Origin: Myoxocephalus aenaeus | Lineage: Eukaryota; Chordata; Actinopteri; Perciformes; Cottidae | NCBI GenBank assembly: GCA_038501785.1 | Contig: JBAMJR010000531.1 | Span: forward strand, 357,501-421,500 | Length of the DNA: 64,000 nt | Reading direction: 5' to 3' | Shown: piece after piece, positions 34,904-48,566 of the stretch | Position numbering within the stretch: the first letter of the stretch is position 1 | Layout: every line of letters begins with the position of its first letter | Position numbers and translations under genes: made by a program | The notes under the pieces: model-generated | The model's input: only the letters and a program-made list of their open reading frames with translations | Databases searched by the model: none | Told to the model about the DNA's origin: nothing

Positions 34904-37380
34904 GTAAGTCCTGCCTCTTTTGGTTTTTATCCTTTCACACACCATATATATATCATATACGATGATATATCATGCTTTATAATTATTAGTCATGTTATGA
35001 TTTCTTATTTATTCATTAGTTTGTGAAATATGATATATTATGAATAATAAACTGTATGATTTTACTACTGCACAGCATCACATCGTCGGCATCAGGTGAA
35101 ACCGTACTTGTGTTTTTCAGATTAGAAAATGTTCATAAACGTACAATGAGAAAAAGGCTAAATAATCTTATCTGATATCAAGCTTTGTTTCCTAAAAAGT
35201 CAACATTATAAAAAAAGGTTTTCTCGTAAAGCAGTGAGACGTCGTCTACGTTTCTTCTGTCTTCTTCTGCGTGATAAAGTGTTACAGTTAATCTGTGAAG
35301 CAGAAATAATATCTGGGATGTTGAACTCGTATATCAAGTCGGTCTTGACTCTCGGCATAACTTTAGTTTTCTTCATCGTTATGCTTTTGGCGTTTTGTGG
35401 TAAATAGACTTGACTGGAATTGAGAACATCTACAGATTATGGGATGTCGGGAGTTTCATATTATTTTGGTTATTTCTAAAAGGCCCTGAAACATTATAAA
35501 AGATGTGAGATAATAGTGGATCATTCAGCCCAAACTCAAACCTTTGTTTTCAAAGCCTGTTGTCAGTCTGCATTTACTGATCACAAATAATAACGATGTT
35601 GTGATGCATTGCATTGGAAAAGTATTGTAATAAACATGAAAAAGAAGCTATTTTACAATGTTAAACCATTAAAATTCAAGCACGAAGCCACGCTTACAGA
35701 CGTAGACGTTGCTGGTGCTGCTAATCTGATTTTATCTTAATGTGCAATGGGACTGGAACCTCTGCAACAAACACCAGCCCGGTCTCCTAAAAACCACGTT
35801 CCCATAGAACTCAACTGCCTCAAGTACAATTCGAAGGAACTTATTTTTTCGACTTTCACCCAGGAGACGGGTGTTCGAGTCCCGTTGTGTTATTATTTGA
35901 ACCCAAACGCTGAACTTTCGCCTCAGGTCCACACGTCTAGAAATGTTGAACGTATCAAACGTACTTTGGGTTTGCAGAAACGCAACAACAACATTATATT
36001 TTAGATTAATTCAAAAGGACACGAAGTTCGCTGTGAAGTTTAAATTCAGCAGATCTTTCAACATCAGCGGACCCGTTGATCGTCCATGAACTTGCCCCGT
36101 GTTGTGAATGAGGCCCACTGACCTCCGACCCCTGACCAGCAGTCTGAAGGGTCCTGAATACGTCGGTATGAACTTGATCGGTTCGGTCCGCTCGGTCGCA
36201 GCGCGTCGATCTGACGGCTCGGCGACAAAATTCCACCATACCCTTTTTTTTATTCTTTCAAATTCAGAGAGCCTGAAGAATCTGCTCCTCTGCTGGATTC
36301 AAGCATTCTGCTGCTAATCGGCTGATCGGCCCAAATCTACGAGCGTCGGCCTGCTGTCTTTTTTCTTTTACGCTGGGGTCATTTGAAGGGGGTCGTGTTG
36401 AACATGTGACCCGGTTCAGACCCCGGTTCAGAACCTAAAACATCTCCCAGAGCTGCAGCTCAACGTCCACGTAAATGTTTTTAAAAGCTCTTAATTGTTC
36501 TTTTCAGATTCTTTTTTTTTCAAACAATGTCTTCTCCTGAACCACTGCTTCTTCTGTCGCCCTTTGTGGGCGTGGAAGATGGGGAAGCAGCAATGTTAAT
36601 TGCGGTAAGGAGAGAGAAAGAAGAAGAAAAAAACAGATAAGCTCTCAAGATTTGCCGAATAAGATTTGCCGAATAAGATTGGCGGCGCTGAAAGAGGAGG
36701 CCATTTTGCGGACTTGCGCAGGGGGGAAAAAAAACAAAATTAGGGCTGTCGACGGTGACCTTCCAGGACCCGCAATTTGTCAGCGATCTGCGCGCTTTGT
36801 TGATTGAAATTTTTAATTTGGGTGTTCTTTAGACGGCCAGTGAAAGGGCATTGTTGCCAAGAGATGAACTCCCCCGCTGCTGCTGCCATTCAGCGGCAGC
36901 CCAGCCTTTTTTTATTCCTCTCCTTCCTTCAAGGGAAAAGGTGCCATGAATATGTTTTAGCTGCTGGAAGGGTGGGGGGGGGGGGGACATGAAATGGCGG
37001 ATTAATTGAATCTCGTGTGAGCCTTTGGTCCTCGCAGCTGGACCAACGCTTTAGAGAAATACAAGGCTGCTCTAATTGTAGGGAGATGCACAAAAAAAGT
37101 ATCCTTCAGATTCCTTCGCTTTTCCAGCGCGGACGGGAATGTCATTCAGCCGCATAATGGTCCTATTAGCTGCTTAACTCAGCGTAGTGTGTGTGTGTGT
37201 GTGTGTGAGCCTTGATGTTCATACCGAGTGTTGTAGGTGTTTTTTTTTCTTCCTGTCTTTTACAGCACAGACATCACCGTTGTTCAGGGAGGCGAGGAGT
37301 CATCTTTAGCCTTTGTGTCCTGACAGTTTGCTGAAAATAAAAAATATTGCTTTCTGTCCCCTCCCTCCTGCCCCCCGCAG

Positions 37381-37455
37381 CAACAGTACCACTCCAAAAT
37401 CGATGTTCTGATAGACGAGGCGTTCAAAGACATGATTTCCTCCCTCGTAACAAAG
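37381..37455 (+). CDS. cadps2: CADPS exon 10 of window
   Basis: A 75-nt exon between CCCCGCAG and GTGAAA, phase 0 on both sides. It encodes QQYHSKIDVLIDEAFKDM and SSLVTK. QQYHSKID followed by a LID motif is, from memory, the CADPS2 form. The pyrimidine tract before the acceptor is very C-rich. Confidence 0.95.
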
Positions 37456-38148
37456 GTGAAATGTCTTTTTATCTCATCGAACCCTCTCACTGCCACACAG
37501 CATACTTTTATATTTCTTTTATATTTACGACATCGGGGAAATGGGGGTCAACCCTTTTCTCTTTTTATCGACCTTTATAGATTTTCCTCCGCATTCACTT
37601 GTTATTTTACTCTTTGTACGATAGAAGTTACGATTTCTTTTGGGTTTATTTTAGTTTGGGTCAAGACAAAATAATAAAATAAATATAGAATAGAATAGAA
37701 TTATGAAATGTGTGCATATAGATAAGCTATCTATATATAAATATATAGATAAGCTATCTATATATAAATATATAGATAGCTTTATTTTATTTTATTCTTT
37801 AGTCTTCAGATTTTTTTTATGTTTTCTTTTACTTTATTATTATAATTTTTTTAATACGTGGTTAAGCTTCGCCCTAAAATGGTAACATGATGTATTTCTT
37901 AAATTATTTTATTTACCGTTTTTATTTAAAAAAATATATATATTTTTTTTTATTACATTTATCTTGCTTGTAACGATTATTTGGAGGTATGACTTTTATT
38001 TAATAAAATAAATGGAAAACATCTGCTTGTAGAAACTTAATAATTGTTTTCTGCACTTTTTGTAAATAAAAACATATTTACAGACAAATATAAAAACCTT
38101 TCTAAGACCTAGAAAAGAAAGAGCAGTGACCCCCCCTCCTGTCTGCAG
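37456..38148 (+). other. intron 10 (693 bp)
   Basis: Donor GTGAAA, acceptor TGTCTGCAG. It is AT-rich, with a GATAAGCTATCTATATATAA inverted and tandem motif at about 37724-37790. No gene seen. Confidence 0.86.
37724..37790 (+). repeat. AT-rich tandem/inverted repeat
   Basis: GATAAGCTATCTATATATAA is repeated and self-complementary around AAGCTATCTATATA and TATATAGATAGCTT, able to form a hairpin. Confidence 0.75.
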
Positions 38149-38232
38149 TTCTCCGCCGTGCTGGACGGCGTCCTCTCCAAGCTCTCCAGATACGATGAAG
38201 GGACATTCTTCTCCTCCATCCTCTCTTTCACA
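38149..38232 (+). CDS. cadps2: CADPS exon 11 of window
   Basis: An 84-nt exon between TCTGCAG and GTGAGT, phase 0 on both sides, 28 codons. It reads FSAVLDG then VLSKLSRYDEGTFFSSILSF, a nearly invariant CAPS segment. FFSSILSF fits CADPS2. Confidence 0.96.
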
Positions 38233-38371
38233 GTGAGTAGCCGTCTTTTTGTCCCGGCTCCTTTCACCGCTCACGGGGAAAAACCTGTTATTTGCTGGAA
38301 ACCAGAGCTGAACTTCAGTGTCATTCTCCTTCCTCTCCTTCCTCTTCCTCCCTCCCTCCCCCCACCGAAAG

Positions 38372-38404
38372 GTGAAAGCAGCTGCCAGATACGTGGACGT
38401 CCCT
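38372..38404 (+). CDS. cadps2: CADPS exon 12 of window (33 nt)
   Basis: A short 33-nt exon, VKAAARYVDVP, between CCACCGAAAG and GTGAGT, phase 0 on both sides. The intron before it is only 139 bp and pyrimidine-rich. Peptide continuity with exons 11 and 13 is exact for the family. Confidence 0.93.
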
Positions 38405-39654
38405 GTGAGTCCGTCGACCTGCCTGCTGCTTCTTATTATTCACGCCGTCCGTCGCAGTCGGTTTCCATGTTTCTGTTTCCATCCGCATTCAGAGCGTCGA
38501 AGCGTCGCGCTGCTGGAAATGAAGCGGCCTGGAAAAGCGAAGCGGCCGCTCTTCGCATGCCGCCTCACTCGTGTGCTTGTTTCTTGTGGTGTGTGTGTGT
38601 GTGTGTGTATGTGTGTTTTTTACTCCCTAAGTTTGTCATCGCGCCGTGTTAAACATGTGTGAAAGATAAAGAGGTTTTTTTTTTATTTATTTTTTATTCC
38701 GTCTTCATCTCCAGAGCCAAAGATCACACAACAAGCCTAATTAATTGCACTCTTGTCCTTGGAGATGTTGTTTTGCTGAAGTGTCGCTTTGTGGGCGGCG
38801 GCGGCGTTCGGGTGCCGAGCGGTTAATGAACGACGGCGATGTGGCAAAGATCAGAGGCTGCGGCGAGCGAGGAGGAGGAGGAGGAGGAGGAGGCGGCAGC
38901 GATGGGTACCGCGCAGGAGTTAAAGTGTGGAGGTGATGAGGCGTTAACGGTTTGGCGGGTGTTGGAGGTGTGAAGGAGAGAGAGGTTCAATCTCCAGAAT
39001 TAGATCGCACAAAGACGAGGCGACCCCTCGCTTTCTAAAGTGATTAACAGCTCAGAATTTACAAAGTACAAGTCCTCTGTGATTTGGGATTTTTGCATTT
39101 TTCATCTCTCTAATATGAATTCTGGCGTTTATTTATTTATTTTTTAAAGCGTCCGCCGGGATTAAAGATATTTAAAATCAGTTTTCCAAAACCTCTCAGG
39201 CTTCAATCCAAAAAAAGCGTCAAACGCTGCGGAGGAACATTAATAGATAAGAAGGAACATTTACTTCTCCTCTCTTACTTTGAGTCGTTTGGCTGTAGAT
39301 TAAATAGTTTACAGTTTAAAATGCATTTCCTCCTGAATGTCTCGGCACCAAAGAACACTTCCCGGTTCCTGAGAAACTTCGGCGACGCTGCCGGACGGTT
39401 CTTGGTGCCGAAGCTCGGTGGCAACGCGGGAAGTTGTGCGTCCTTTTGTGTGCAGAAAAAAAAGCAAAGTACGGTGGTGGACGAGTCCCATCACAGACCG
39501 GCAACGATAACATTATTGTTTGGTTTGCTTTTAATCCGCGACCACAACTTTGGAAAGAGCTAAAAGGTCCGCCGGAAAAGGTCGCCGGCAAATATTTTCG
39601 CACCGAAACTCTATTCACAGTCACAGTATATATTCACGCTCTGAATGAACAGTT

Positions 39655-40124
39655 ACACTGTCTATGTCCAGGGCTATTATTGTGAAAGCTCTATGTCCAG
39701 GACTTTTATTGTGAAATGTCTATGTCCAAGGCTATTATTGTGAAAGCTCTATGTCCAGGACTTTTATTGTGAAATGTCTATGTCCAGGGATTTTATTGTG
39801 AAAGCTCTATGTCCAGGACTTTTATTGTGAAATGTCTATTCCAGGGATTTTATTGTGAAAGGTCTATGTCCAGGGCTTTTATTGCGAAAGGTCTATGTCC
39901 AGGGCTTTTATTGTGAAAGGTCTATGTCCAGGGCTTTTATTGCAAAAGGTCTATGTCCAGGGCTTTTATTGCGAAAGGTCTATGTCCAGGGCTTTTATTG
40001 CAAAAGGTCTATGTCCAGGGCTTTTATTGCGAAAGGTCTATGTCCAGGGCTTTTATTGCGAAAGGTCTATGTCCAGGGCTTTTATTGCAAAAGGTCAATG
40101 TCCAGGGCTTTTATTGTGAAAGGT
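39655..40124 (+). repeat. 29-bp CTATGTCCAGGGCTTTTATTG minisatellite
   Basis: About sixteen copies of a 29-bp unit with the core TATGTCCAGGGCTTTTATTG, most uniform in the 3' half. Because 29 is not a multiple of three, each frame cycles through all three phases, and all three + frames stay open over much of the array. Confidence 0.94.
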
Positions 40125-41224
40125 ATAGAATAGAAGGACTGGATCTGGTTTGAGCAGCATGAGTAATGACGTCTGCCATCTTGGTTCCGTGTCGTTGTTC
40201 TCTAGTGTTCGTTCCTCACGACATGATTGGTCGACGCCGTTATTCGCACCGTGGAAACTCATTAAAAATTGTACTCCTTAAAATGTTCCATCAAATGAAT
40301 GCAAAGAGAGTTCTGAGCTCCTCCAACTCTAGCGGTTCGGAGACACATGATTATTATGCAAGATAAAGATGCATTTATAAGTAAAAAGTCCCTCCATTAA
40401 GAGTCGAGCGCTCTGTTGTTGATTCCTGTTTGGTATCTGAGGCCCAGACGTGAGATCATCCCACTGAGCGCTTCAACAGCTGAGATAAAGAGCAGCACAA
40501 CAATCTCACCGACCTCCTTAATCCTCGGCCCCGCCGCGGCACGCCCCCCCTATCCCATCATGCTCTCTGGTTTCCGTCCAGACTTCCTCCTAACCTGAAA
40601 TTATGATGTAACTGCTACCTTGGCCTTTTGGGTCTTTTGTGTGGAGGGAACCTGACGCAGGTAAGCCTCTGTTCCAGGTGCGATGCTGAGAGGGGGGTGT
40701 TTACGTCTCGTGAGAAATACTCTTTACTAATTTTATGTTTTTCATTCAACGGATATTGGTTTTTGTCTTTTAGGAACTTTGACACATTCATTTTTTACTT
40801 TTTGTGTCTTTCTTGCTTTTCTTCAACAGATTTGAAAGCACTTTTTTTTTTTTTTTTGTCCCTGACTATGAAAGTAAACTCATCTTTAGCTTCAGCTTCA
40901 CATAGACTGTAAGGTGCACTTCCTGATCCAGAGCGAGCAACAGGAATAAACATTAAACTTCTCATTAGCCCAGAATGCAGCTGCATCTTCACGTTTAGCT
41001 TTCATCCGCTTTACAGAGACTGGACGCTCCCAGAGGAGGAAACAACCACAGGAAGGGGTGTCACTTCATTCATACTCTACCTCTCATCAGTATTAAATAT
41101 TATGACATATTGACCTTATTCTTGTCTGGACGAATCTACAATTTCAGACGCTTCTGAAGTGGAACCGACCGCTTTTAACATTAACGCTGGAAGCGTCTGC
41201 GAGGGTCACGAGTGTCACGAGGGA

Positions 41225-42155
41225 TGGAGGAATTAAGGAAAAGATAGATGGAGGAATGGATTACAAGATGGTTGGATGGATGATGTAGGAATATATGAAA
41301 AAAATTGATGTATGTAGGGTTTAAGGAAAAAATTGATGGATCTAAGAATGGTTGGATAGATGGATGGATGTAGGAATTGAGGAATAGATGGATGGATGTA
41401 GGGATTAAGGAAAAAATTGACGGATGAATGAATGATGACATAGGAATTAAGGAAAAAATGGATGGATGGATGGATATTAGAATGGATGGATGATGACATA
41501 GGAATTAAGGAAAAAATGGATGGATGGATGTAAGAATTAAGGAAAAATGGATGGATGGATGGATATTAGAATGGATGGATGGATGATGACATAGGAATTA
41601 AGGAAAAAATGGATGGATGGATGTAGGAATTAAGGAAAGATGGATGGATGGATATTAGAATGGATGGATGGATGATGACATAGGAATTAAGGAAAAAATG
41701 GATGGATGGATGTAAGAATTAAGGAAAAATGGATGGATGGATATTAGAATGGGTGGATGGATGATGACATAGGAATTAAGGAAAAAATGGATGGATGGAT
41801 GTAAGAATTAAGGAAAAATGGATGGATGGATATTAGAATGGATGGATGGATGATGACATAGGAATTAAGGAAAAAATGGATGGATGGATGATGACATAGG
41901 AATTAAGGAAAAAATGGATGGATGGATGTAAGAATTAAGGAAAAATGGATGGATGGATGGATATTAGAATGGGTGGATGGATGATGACATAGGAATTAAG
42001 GAAAAAATGGATGGATGGATGTAGGAATTAAGGAAAGATGGATGGATGGATATTAGAATGGATGGATGGATGATGACATAGGAATTAAGGAAAAGATGGA
42101 TGGATGTAGGAATATAGGAAAAAGTGGGTGAAAAGAGGGATGGATGGATGGAGTG
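41225..42155 (+). repeat. GGATGGATG / GAATTAAGGAAAAAATGG minisatellite
   Basis: GGAT tetranucleotide runs alternate with ATGACATAGGAATTAAGGAA and TATTAGAATGG blocks. Larger units of about 90-120 bp recur, so it is a higher-order array. Confidence 0.94.
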
Positions 42156-42368
42156 TTTGCTGTGATCTCTACTCTATTAGTTTTCCTCCACATTCATCCT
42201 GATAACATGATTGTACGTTCAGACTCTGGCGTCTCGTTGGCGTCCAGCTGTTCACCGGTCGCCCCGCCTGACCTCCAGAGTGTGTTCATCACGCCTGCTG
42301 CACACACACGGGCTCGCTTCCAACATATGCAGCGCTGGACGAGCAGGAACACAAACATCGGGGGAGTG

Positions 42369-42399
<31 letters not shown>
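42369..42399 (+). repeat. (ATC)n microsatellite
   Basis: About ten ATC units. Confidence 0.95.
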
Positions 42400-43949
42400 G
42401 TCGGCGTCTTCAACGTGACACGGCGCTGCAGGAAACGCTTATTAGGAACAAATGAACTGTCTCTCGTCTGGTTCAAGGCGACGTCAACGGCCTGTAAAAA
42501 AAAGAAGAAGAAGAAGAAAAAACCCACACGAAACTAATTGCTGATTTAGAGAACGATAATTTGCCTTCTTTCGCTGTTGCTCCATAAAGATCCAGCATGT
42601 TGGAGCGCCAACAGATCCACAGACACGTGGAAACATTTTAAATATTGAATATTCTTGTGTGGAGAAAAACAATGATATCTTACCTGAAAACCAGTCGATG
42701 TATTTCGTGGTTCTTTACGTTAAAACATTATAAAATAATAATTTTTAAAAGCATGGGATTAAAATAATGTTGACTTTGGTCAAATAAAATCCTGTTTGCA
42801 GAATATTTCTAAATGATTGATTTAATTGATCAATGAATGGATCGGATTGTTATTTTTTGGGGGGATGATTGATTGAAAATGTATTTAAACAGTTTTGCGG
42901 TTTCTCAAATATGACAAATCTGCTACTTTTCCTAATTTGATGTGATTATGAATTAAATATTTCTGGACTGTCGGTCCGACAAAAGAATATTAGCCTCATA
43001 AACAGAGTTATTGATTCAGATAGTTGCACCTGGTGTAGAAATCAAGGGAAGGAAACGAGCCCGGTGAAGTGTAATTACCTGGCTTTTCCCTGCCTTCCTC
43101 CTCCTCCTCCTCCTCCCCCCCCTGCCTGTATCCGAACGCCGCCTAATTTAACACTCTCGATTCTGTTATCGAATGTTGACGAGCAACCCGGTGGGGGATG
43201 ACTGGTGTTTGGCTACAAGCGGAGGAGACGAAGCGGGCCGAGCGTGACGAGAGCGCCGAGCCGCTTGTATGTCGGGTTGTGTGTCTGTGTGTGTGTGTTA
43301 TTCTCTCTCTCTCCTGTCGTGCTAAAGTCTTAATCTCGCTGGCTGGAACTGTGCCGGCGTCTCCGATCTGTCAGGCTGCTTTGTCACCTCGTCAGACGGA
43401 GAGAAAAGGAGGTAAATGATTGAGACTAAGCCTTGAGGGGCTGGAAGGAGCGAAGATTGATGTCTCAAGTGACAACAAGGGCAGTAATGTTACCAGTGAC
43501 ACACACTCACATACACACACATTCTCCAATGCTGTAGTACAGATTTCTCTCTGGCGTTGACCCTCTCCACATCCGTGCAGATGTATTTTCTGCTTCGGTC
43601 CTGTACTCGTCTCAAAGTGTTGGACGGGGTCAAGAGTTCAAGACTCCAGTCAAGTTCTCCCACAACAAACTGTGAAAACCTTCTTTTTCTTGTTAAATAT
43701 AGAGCTGCTTCGTGCACGGATTCACAAGCACACGTTGTTTAGGTTGTAACCGCTGGAGAGATGAGATTCAAAGGGAGTAAAAGGCCCCAACGAGAGAGAA
43801 AAGACTGCAAGGACGTGAGGTTGGATTTCCTGCTTGTCAGAATAAAAACTAACATGACTTAAAACAAATTATTCAATGCCTTTAAAAAAAATCTAAACGT
43901 TTAGATTTCCAGCTTGGTATCTTTTTGTGTTTTTTTCTATTTATTTGTA

Positions 43950-44451
43950 CCGTAAAAGTTGGGTTATAAGCCGCTACTACCTTCAGTGGTTGTCCCCGCT
44001 AGCTCCCCGCTGTAGCCAGCTAGCGCTGCTGCTAGCTCCCCGCTGTAGCCAGCTAGTGCTGCTGAGCTCCCCCGCTAGCTCCCTGCTGTAGCCAGCTGGT
44101 GCTGTTGCTAGCTCCCTGCTGTAGCCAGCTGGTGCTGCTGCTATCTCCCTGCTGTAGCCAGCTGGTGCTGTTGCTAGCTCCCTGCTGTAGCCAGCTGGTG
44201 CTGCTGCTAGCTCCCCGCTGTAGCCAGCTAGCACTGCTGCTAGCTCCTCACTGTAGCCAGCTAGCGCTGCTGCTAGCTCCCCGCTAGCTCCCCGACAACC
44301 ACCGAAGGTAGCGGGACCAGCCCCGGCTCGACGCCCGACTCGAGCAGCGGGGACGCGGGCAGCAGCAGCGGGGAGCTAGCAGCAGCGCTAGCTGGCTACA
44401 GCGGGGACAACCACCGAAGGTAGTAGTGGCTACCGTAAGCGACTTTTACGG
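43950..44451. mobile_element. Fold-back MITE copy 2
   Basis: The left end is CCGTAAAAGTTGGGTTATAA and the right end GACTTTTACGG. TA flanks both sides (43948-43949 and 44452-44453). The inside holds about eight copies of CTCCCTGCTGTAGCCAGCTG on one arm, with the complementary GGGGAGCTAGC type on the other, so the whole element can fold into a long hairpin. No transposase frame. Confidence 0.88.
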
Positions 44452-45339
44452 TATTTATCGTTTAACATACTTAATTAACTGGTTAGAAATATATTTGATT
44501 AAATCTTTTAGTGCTTCTTTTAGTGCTATCTCTTAGTGCTTTTTAGTGTGCCAAACAAGACGGCGGCCATTTTGTGTTCCCATCACCTCGGTGGGAACGC
44601 TGGTTTCAACAATAGAAGTTTCACTTTGTAGCGACCGTGTTGTTCATAGCGAGCGTCGCTGGAAAACACATGTAAAAACACCTTTCAGACATCATATGTG
44701 GGCTTTTAGGGCGGTGGTCATCGAGGATCGTCCTCGATCTGCCAAGACTCTCGCCGCTCCGCTCGTTCCAGAGGATTCTGGGGATTCTGACAGGCCTGTC
44801 ACTCACGGGGTCCTGACCCCTCCTCTCTCCGTGGCCGAACATAACACCCACACCGCCCCTCCTTCTCACTCACACACATACACAGATCCCCTTGCGGCCG
44901 TGTGACCCCACTTTAACCCCTCTGGTACCTGCAGGTGTTCTAGTCCAGCGGTCCGTCTGAGTTACAGCTGACTGATCTCCGTCTGTCACCATGAAACAAC
45001 GTTTGACTTTCATTTATCAAAACGACGCTCCGCTACCTTCTGCTTGGCGTTCCCACACAAACAGAACGTTTTTTGTTTTTTTTTACACTTTATTATTTTT
45101 AGGACGTGAAAATATCTGCCGTGTAATTTGCTATTCAACCAAGTTTCTAGTCATTGAAAACACGCGGAAAATAAGAGAAAACGTATCAAATATCCTGTGA
45201 AATGATCCAACAAACGTCGATCTTTCACCCACGAGAGCGCTGAAGAAGTCAGCGTTGATTTATTTGTCACGTAACTTGTGTACTTTAGTAAATATAAACC
45301 AAACAACGATCTTCTCCTAAATCTAACTAAGTATTTGCA

Positions 45340-45705
45340 TCCCCTGCTTTATGATCTGTTTGACTCTAACACATGAAGCAAAGCCTTCTATACAACCAGA
45401 GGAGTATCCCCCTGGTGGTCAGTAGAGAGAATGCAGCTTTAACACATGAAGCAAAGCCTTCTATACAACCAGAGGAGTATCCCCCTGGTGGTCAGTAGAG
45501 AGAATGCAGCTTTAACACATGAAGCATAGACTTCTATACAACCAGAGGAGTCGCCCCCTGGTGGTCAGTAGAGAGAATGCAGCTTTAACACATGAAGCAT
45601 AGACTTCTATACAACCAGAGGAGTCGCCCCCTGGTGGTCAGGAGAGAGAATGCAGCTTTAACACATGAAGCATAGACTTCTATACAACCAGAGGAGTCGC
45701 CACAA
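45340..45705 (+). repeat. 73-bp minisatellite, locus 3
   Basis: About five copies of the CTTCTATACAACCAGAGG unit, preceded by CCTGCTTTATGATCTGTTTG as at locus 2. The first two copies share the variants AAAGCCTTC and GAGTATCCCC. Confidence 0.92.
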
Positions 45706-48439
45706 TGGTTGATATAATTTACTGTGTGTGAAAGCAGCTCGATCACCACTGACATTGGTCTGGAAAAGACTGAGCTGAGTGTGTGGGCGTTTTCACAGAT
45801 GGAAGTTGTGCAACAACTGCACTGACCAAATGTGCGTCCAGCTGAACGCTCAGAAACAGTTTGTGTTTGTTTATTTTGCTCCCGAGAGGATCACAAACTA
45901 TCCTCGTGGACCAACACATCGACCATCAGTCTGCTCCGGAAACCAGTCTGTATAGTAAGTTGTCACGATCTAGTTCCTTTTGTTTTCTTTAACCATGTGA
46001 CAGCTTGTTTATTCTTTTTGGTACGACGGTTACAATGCCAAATTCATAATCAAGTCTCCAACCGGCCTTTTTCCCCCGTTAAGTGAAGCCAAAAGGTTTC
46101 TGCGGTTTCTCCGAGGCTCCGTTTCCTCGTTTTTTTCCCACGGGGGACCGGACGTGCCAAGCTCAGTGGCGCTGTAGCAGAACAACAAAGGTGTGTGTGA
46201 GAGTGTGTGTGTGTGAGATGTCAAAGCCATTACAGTACGCATACAGTGGCTCCGTCCCCTGGCGGCGGGGAGCTCTCCGGCCTCTCAGCCGGACGAACAG
46301 ATGCTGCCGACGTTTCCTCCGGCGTCGCGGCTCCAGAGCTCCTGGTGGCTGAGGTCGACCTCCCCGAGTCCCGCCGGCCCGTTCTCCTCAACACACACAC
46401 TCAGCGTGTCGTCTGGTGTGTGTGTCGATGAGGAAAACGCTCTGAAATGAAAGCATATCGCTTCGCCTTGTTCGTTATGTGCTAAATCTGCCCTTTTGGA
46501 AACCACCCAATTTTTTGAAAAATTATCCGTCTCCTTTCTATTAGTTAAGACAGTTACTTTTTGTTTTCTAAGATTGTATGTTTGAATATGCGAATGATAC
46601 ATTCTGAAGACTCTACAGGTGAATTGAAACTTTACCACTTCATTACTGACATTAAGAGGAGGATTTATTGTGTTACAAGTTTTATGATATGTTATGTTTA
46701 AATTAGCAAATGAGGCGTTATGTTGTGGGGAATTTAGGAGAATCTACAGACGCGAACAGACAAAGTAGTAAAATAAATGTTTTCTGTCCACCAGTCGGAC
46801 AGAAGATGTGTTTTGGAGGCAAAATAGCCCAAATTGTGCGTTTAAAAAGAGAAGTCTCACCTTTAAAGGGATGAATGAACGAAGAACGCTGAGTGAACAA
46901 AGTCGCTTTAATCATCGTCTGTCATGTTCAGGGAATGACTCCGAGACACATTCTCCACATGCTTAAAGAAAACCACATCTTTTTCAATAAAAATGAAAAT
47001 AATAAGAATGTATCAACGAAAAACCAAAAACTCAGTGAACTTGACCCGTGAGGCTGAACTGTGAAAGTAACGACAAAGTGAAACGAGAGATGAATTGTTA
47101 TCGCAGGTCAGCGATAGTCATGTTTTGTTTGATCAATACTGTGTTCAAAACTTAATCGTATTGTCGTATTGACCTTGAAATACTCACGACAGTTAAACTT
47201 CACAGGAACTAAATTACTTACCGTGCCTTGATTGCTTCCCGCGGGGCTTTTGTTGGCGTGCTGCAGGTGTCAGCTGACACGCCGCTGCACACCCGGAGGG
47301 TTTTTGTTAAATATTCTTTTTAATTATGGCAAGAAATTCAGAATGTGCCCTCGTGCTTTAAAGGGTAGGTTTTAATGCGGTTATTCAAACTTAAATATAA
47401 TTGCAGATTGTAAGAGTTATTGGCCGCGTTAGTTCGGTGCAAGTGGAAATAATCAATTGAGTCGGAGTCCTCTCTACTTAAAAAAAAACTAGGTTTAGAC
47501 AAATGCATTCCTACAGTAACCGGGAAGAAAACCGGGTGGAACTTGATCCGTCTGAGGAGGCGATATTTAATATTTGAATTCCCCAGGTGGATTGTTGCAG
47601 GGGAGAAACTCGGTAGTCAGATAAGCCCCGGTTCGATTCCAGCAGTGGGCCTGCAGTCTATTACTTTCATCCGTCCAATAAAGGCGGAGAAATACCCAAA
47701 ACAACGGTGCAATGGTGTGGATTTATCGTTAATGCTGCTTGTGAAGCTCTGATTGGTTGATTGTTACGCGATGTGGGCGGCGGTCTGGAGGACAGGTTGT
47801 GAACATGTCTCACGTCAGAGAGGCAGATGGATGAAAAGTTAAACCGGTCCCTCAGTGAGAGGAGGAAACACTGTTTAAATGTTCCAACTGGTCCCGGTTT
47901 GTGTTTTTAAAATGGCAAAACTCAAAAGGTCCAAACATATTGGTTCCTGCTACGACTCAGCAGTCGCCTCAACGCACGTCTCATATTTTTTCTACGCCGC
48001 TACGAGAGCGTGTGCCGTTACGTTGTGCTCGTTTAGCTAGCTAGCTAGCCAGCATGCTAATGCAACCATGCTAGCCTTCTAATGCCACCGGGAAAATGTT
48101 GGCGTTAGCAATGTGCCTTCACACATTGTGACAAGAGTTTATGGATAAAGCATTAAGTTGTTAAATGTTACTCATTCAGCAGCTGGCTAGATACTGTAGT
48201 TAGCTAGCGTGCTAACTGCACCGCGCTTTCATGCTACACTGCCAAACAGCCGGCTGGCGGCTAGCAGCAGGGTTAACCGTTGTGTGTTTTTATTATTTGT
48301 GGGTCTGTATCATTTCACTGTTGAATGAATGATCTTAAGCTTCACTGCTGTGCACGTGTGCAGAGCTCATCACGTGCACACCGTCAGTGTGATGTGAGCC
48401 GATGTGCAGCATGCTAACATGTTCGGCACCGGGCTCAAC

Positions 48440-48558
48440 ATGTGTGTCCTGGTTCTTTATGTGTGTGTGTTTGTGTGTGTGTCTTGGTTCTTTATTTGTG
48501 TGTGTCTTGGTTCTTTATGTGTGTTTGTGTGTCTTGGTTCTTTATGTGTGTGTGTCTC
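48440..48558 (+). repeat. TTGGTTCTTTATGTGTGTG repeat beside exon 13
   Basis: Four or five copies of a GT-rich 25-30-bp unit end directly in the pyrimidine tract of the exon 13 acceptor. Confidence 0.85.
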
Positions 48559-48566
48559 TCCTGCAG

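Larger units (their letters stand above)
32400..37380 (+). other. intron 9 (5.0 kb)
   Basis: Donor GTAGGC, acceptor CCCCCCGCAG. It contains a GTTGTCACGTTGTTAC array (32598-33002) and a predicted 15-nt microexon (34889-34903). A CTTTCACCCAGGAGACGGGT fragment (about 35850-35890) resembles a dispersed tRNA-derived repeat. Stretches 33010-34880, 34910-35840 and 35950-37180 show no gene to me. A (GT)n run lies at 37190-37208. Confidence 0.8.
38405..48566 (+). other. intron 12 (10.2 kb)
   Basis: Donor GTGAGT, acceptor TCTCCTGCAG. It contains a (GGA)n run (about 38868-38892), a 29-bp CTATGTCCAGGGCTTTTATT array (39655-40124), a GGATGGATG array (41225-42155), an ATC run (42369-42399), a fold-back element (43950-44451), a 73-bp minisatellite (45365-45705) and GT-rich repeats at the 3' end. 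Stretches 38940-39640, 40140-41210, 42490-43930 and 45720-48430 show no gene to me. Confidence 0.8.

Noticed and set aside
39855..40133. Repeat protein with 29-residue period in all three + frames
   Set aside because: A 29-bp array without stops gives this in every frame. No promoter or homology is visible.
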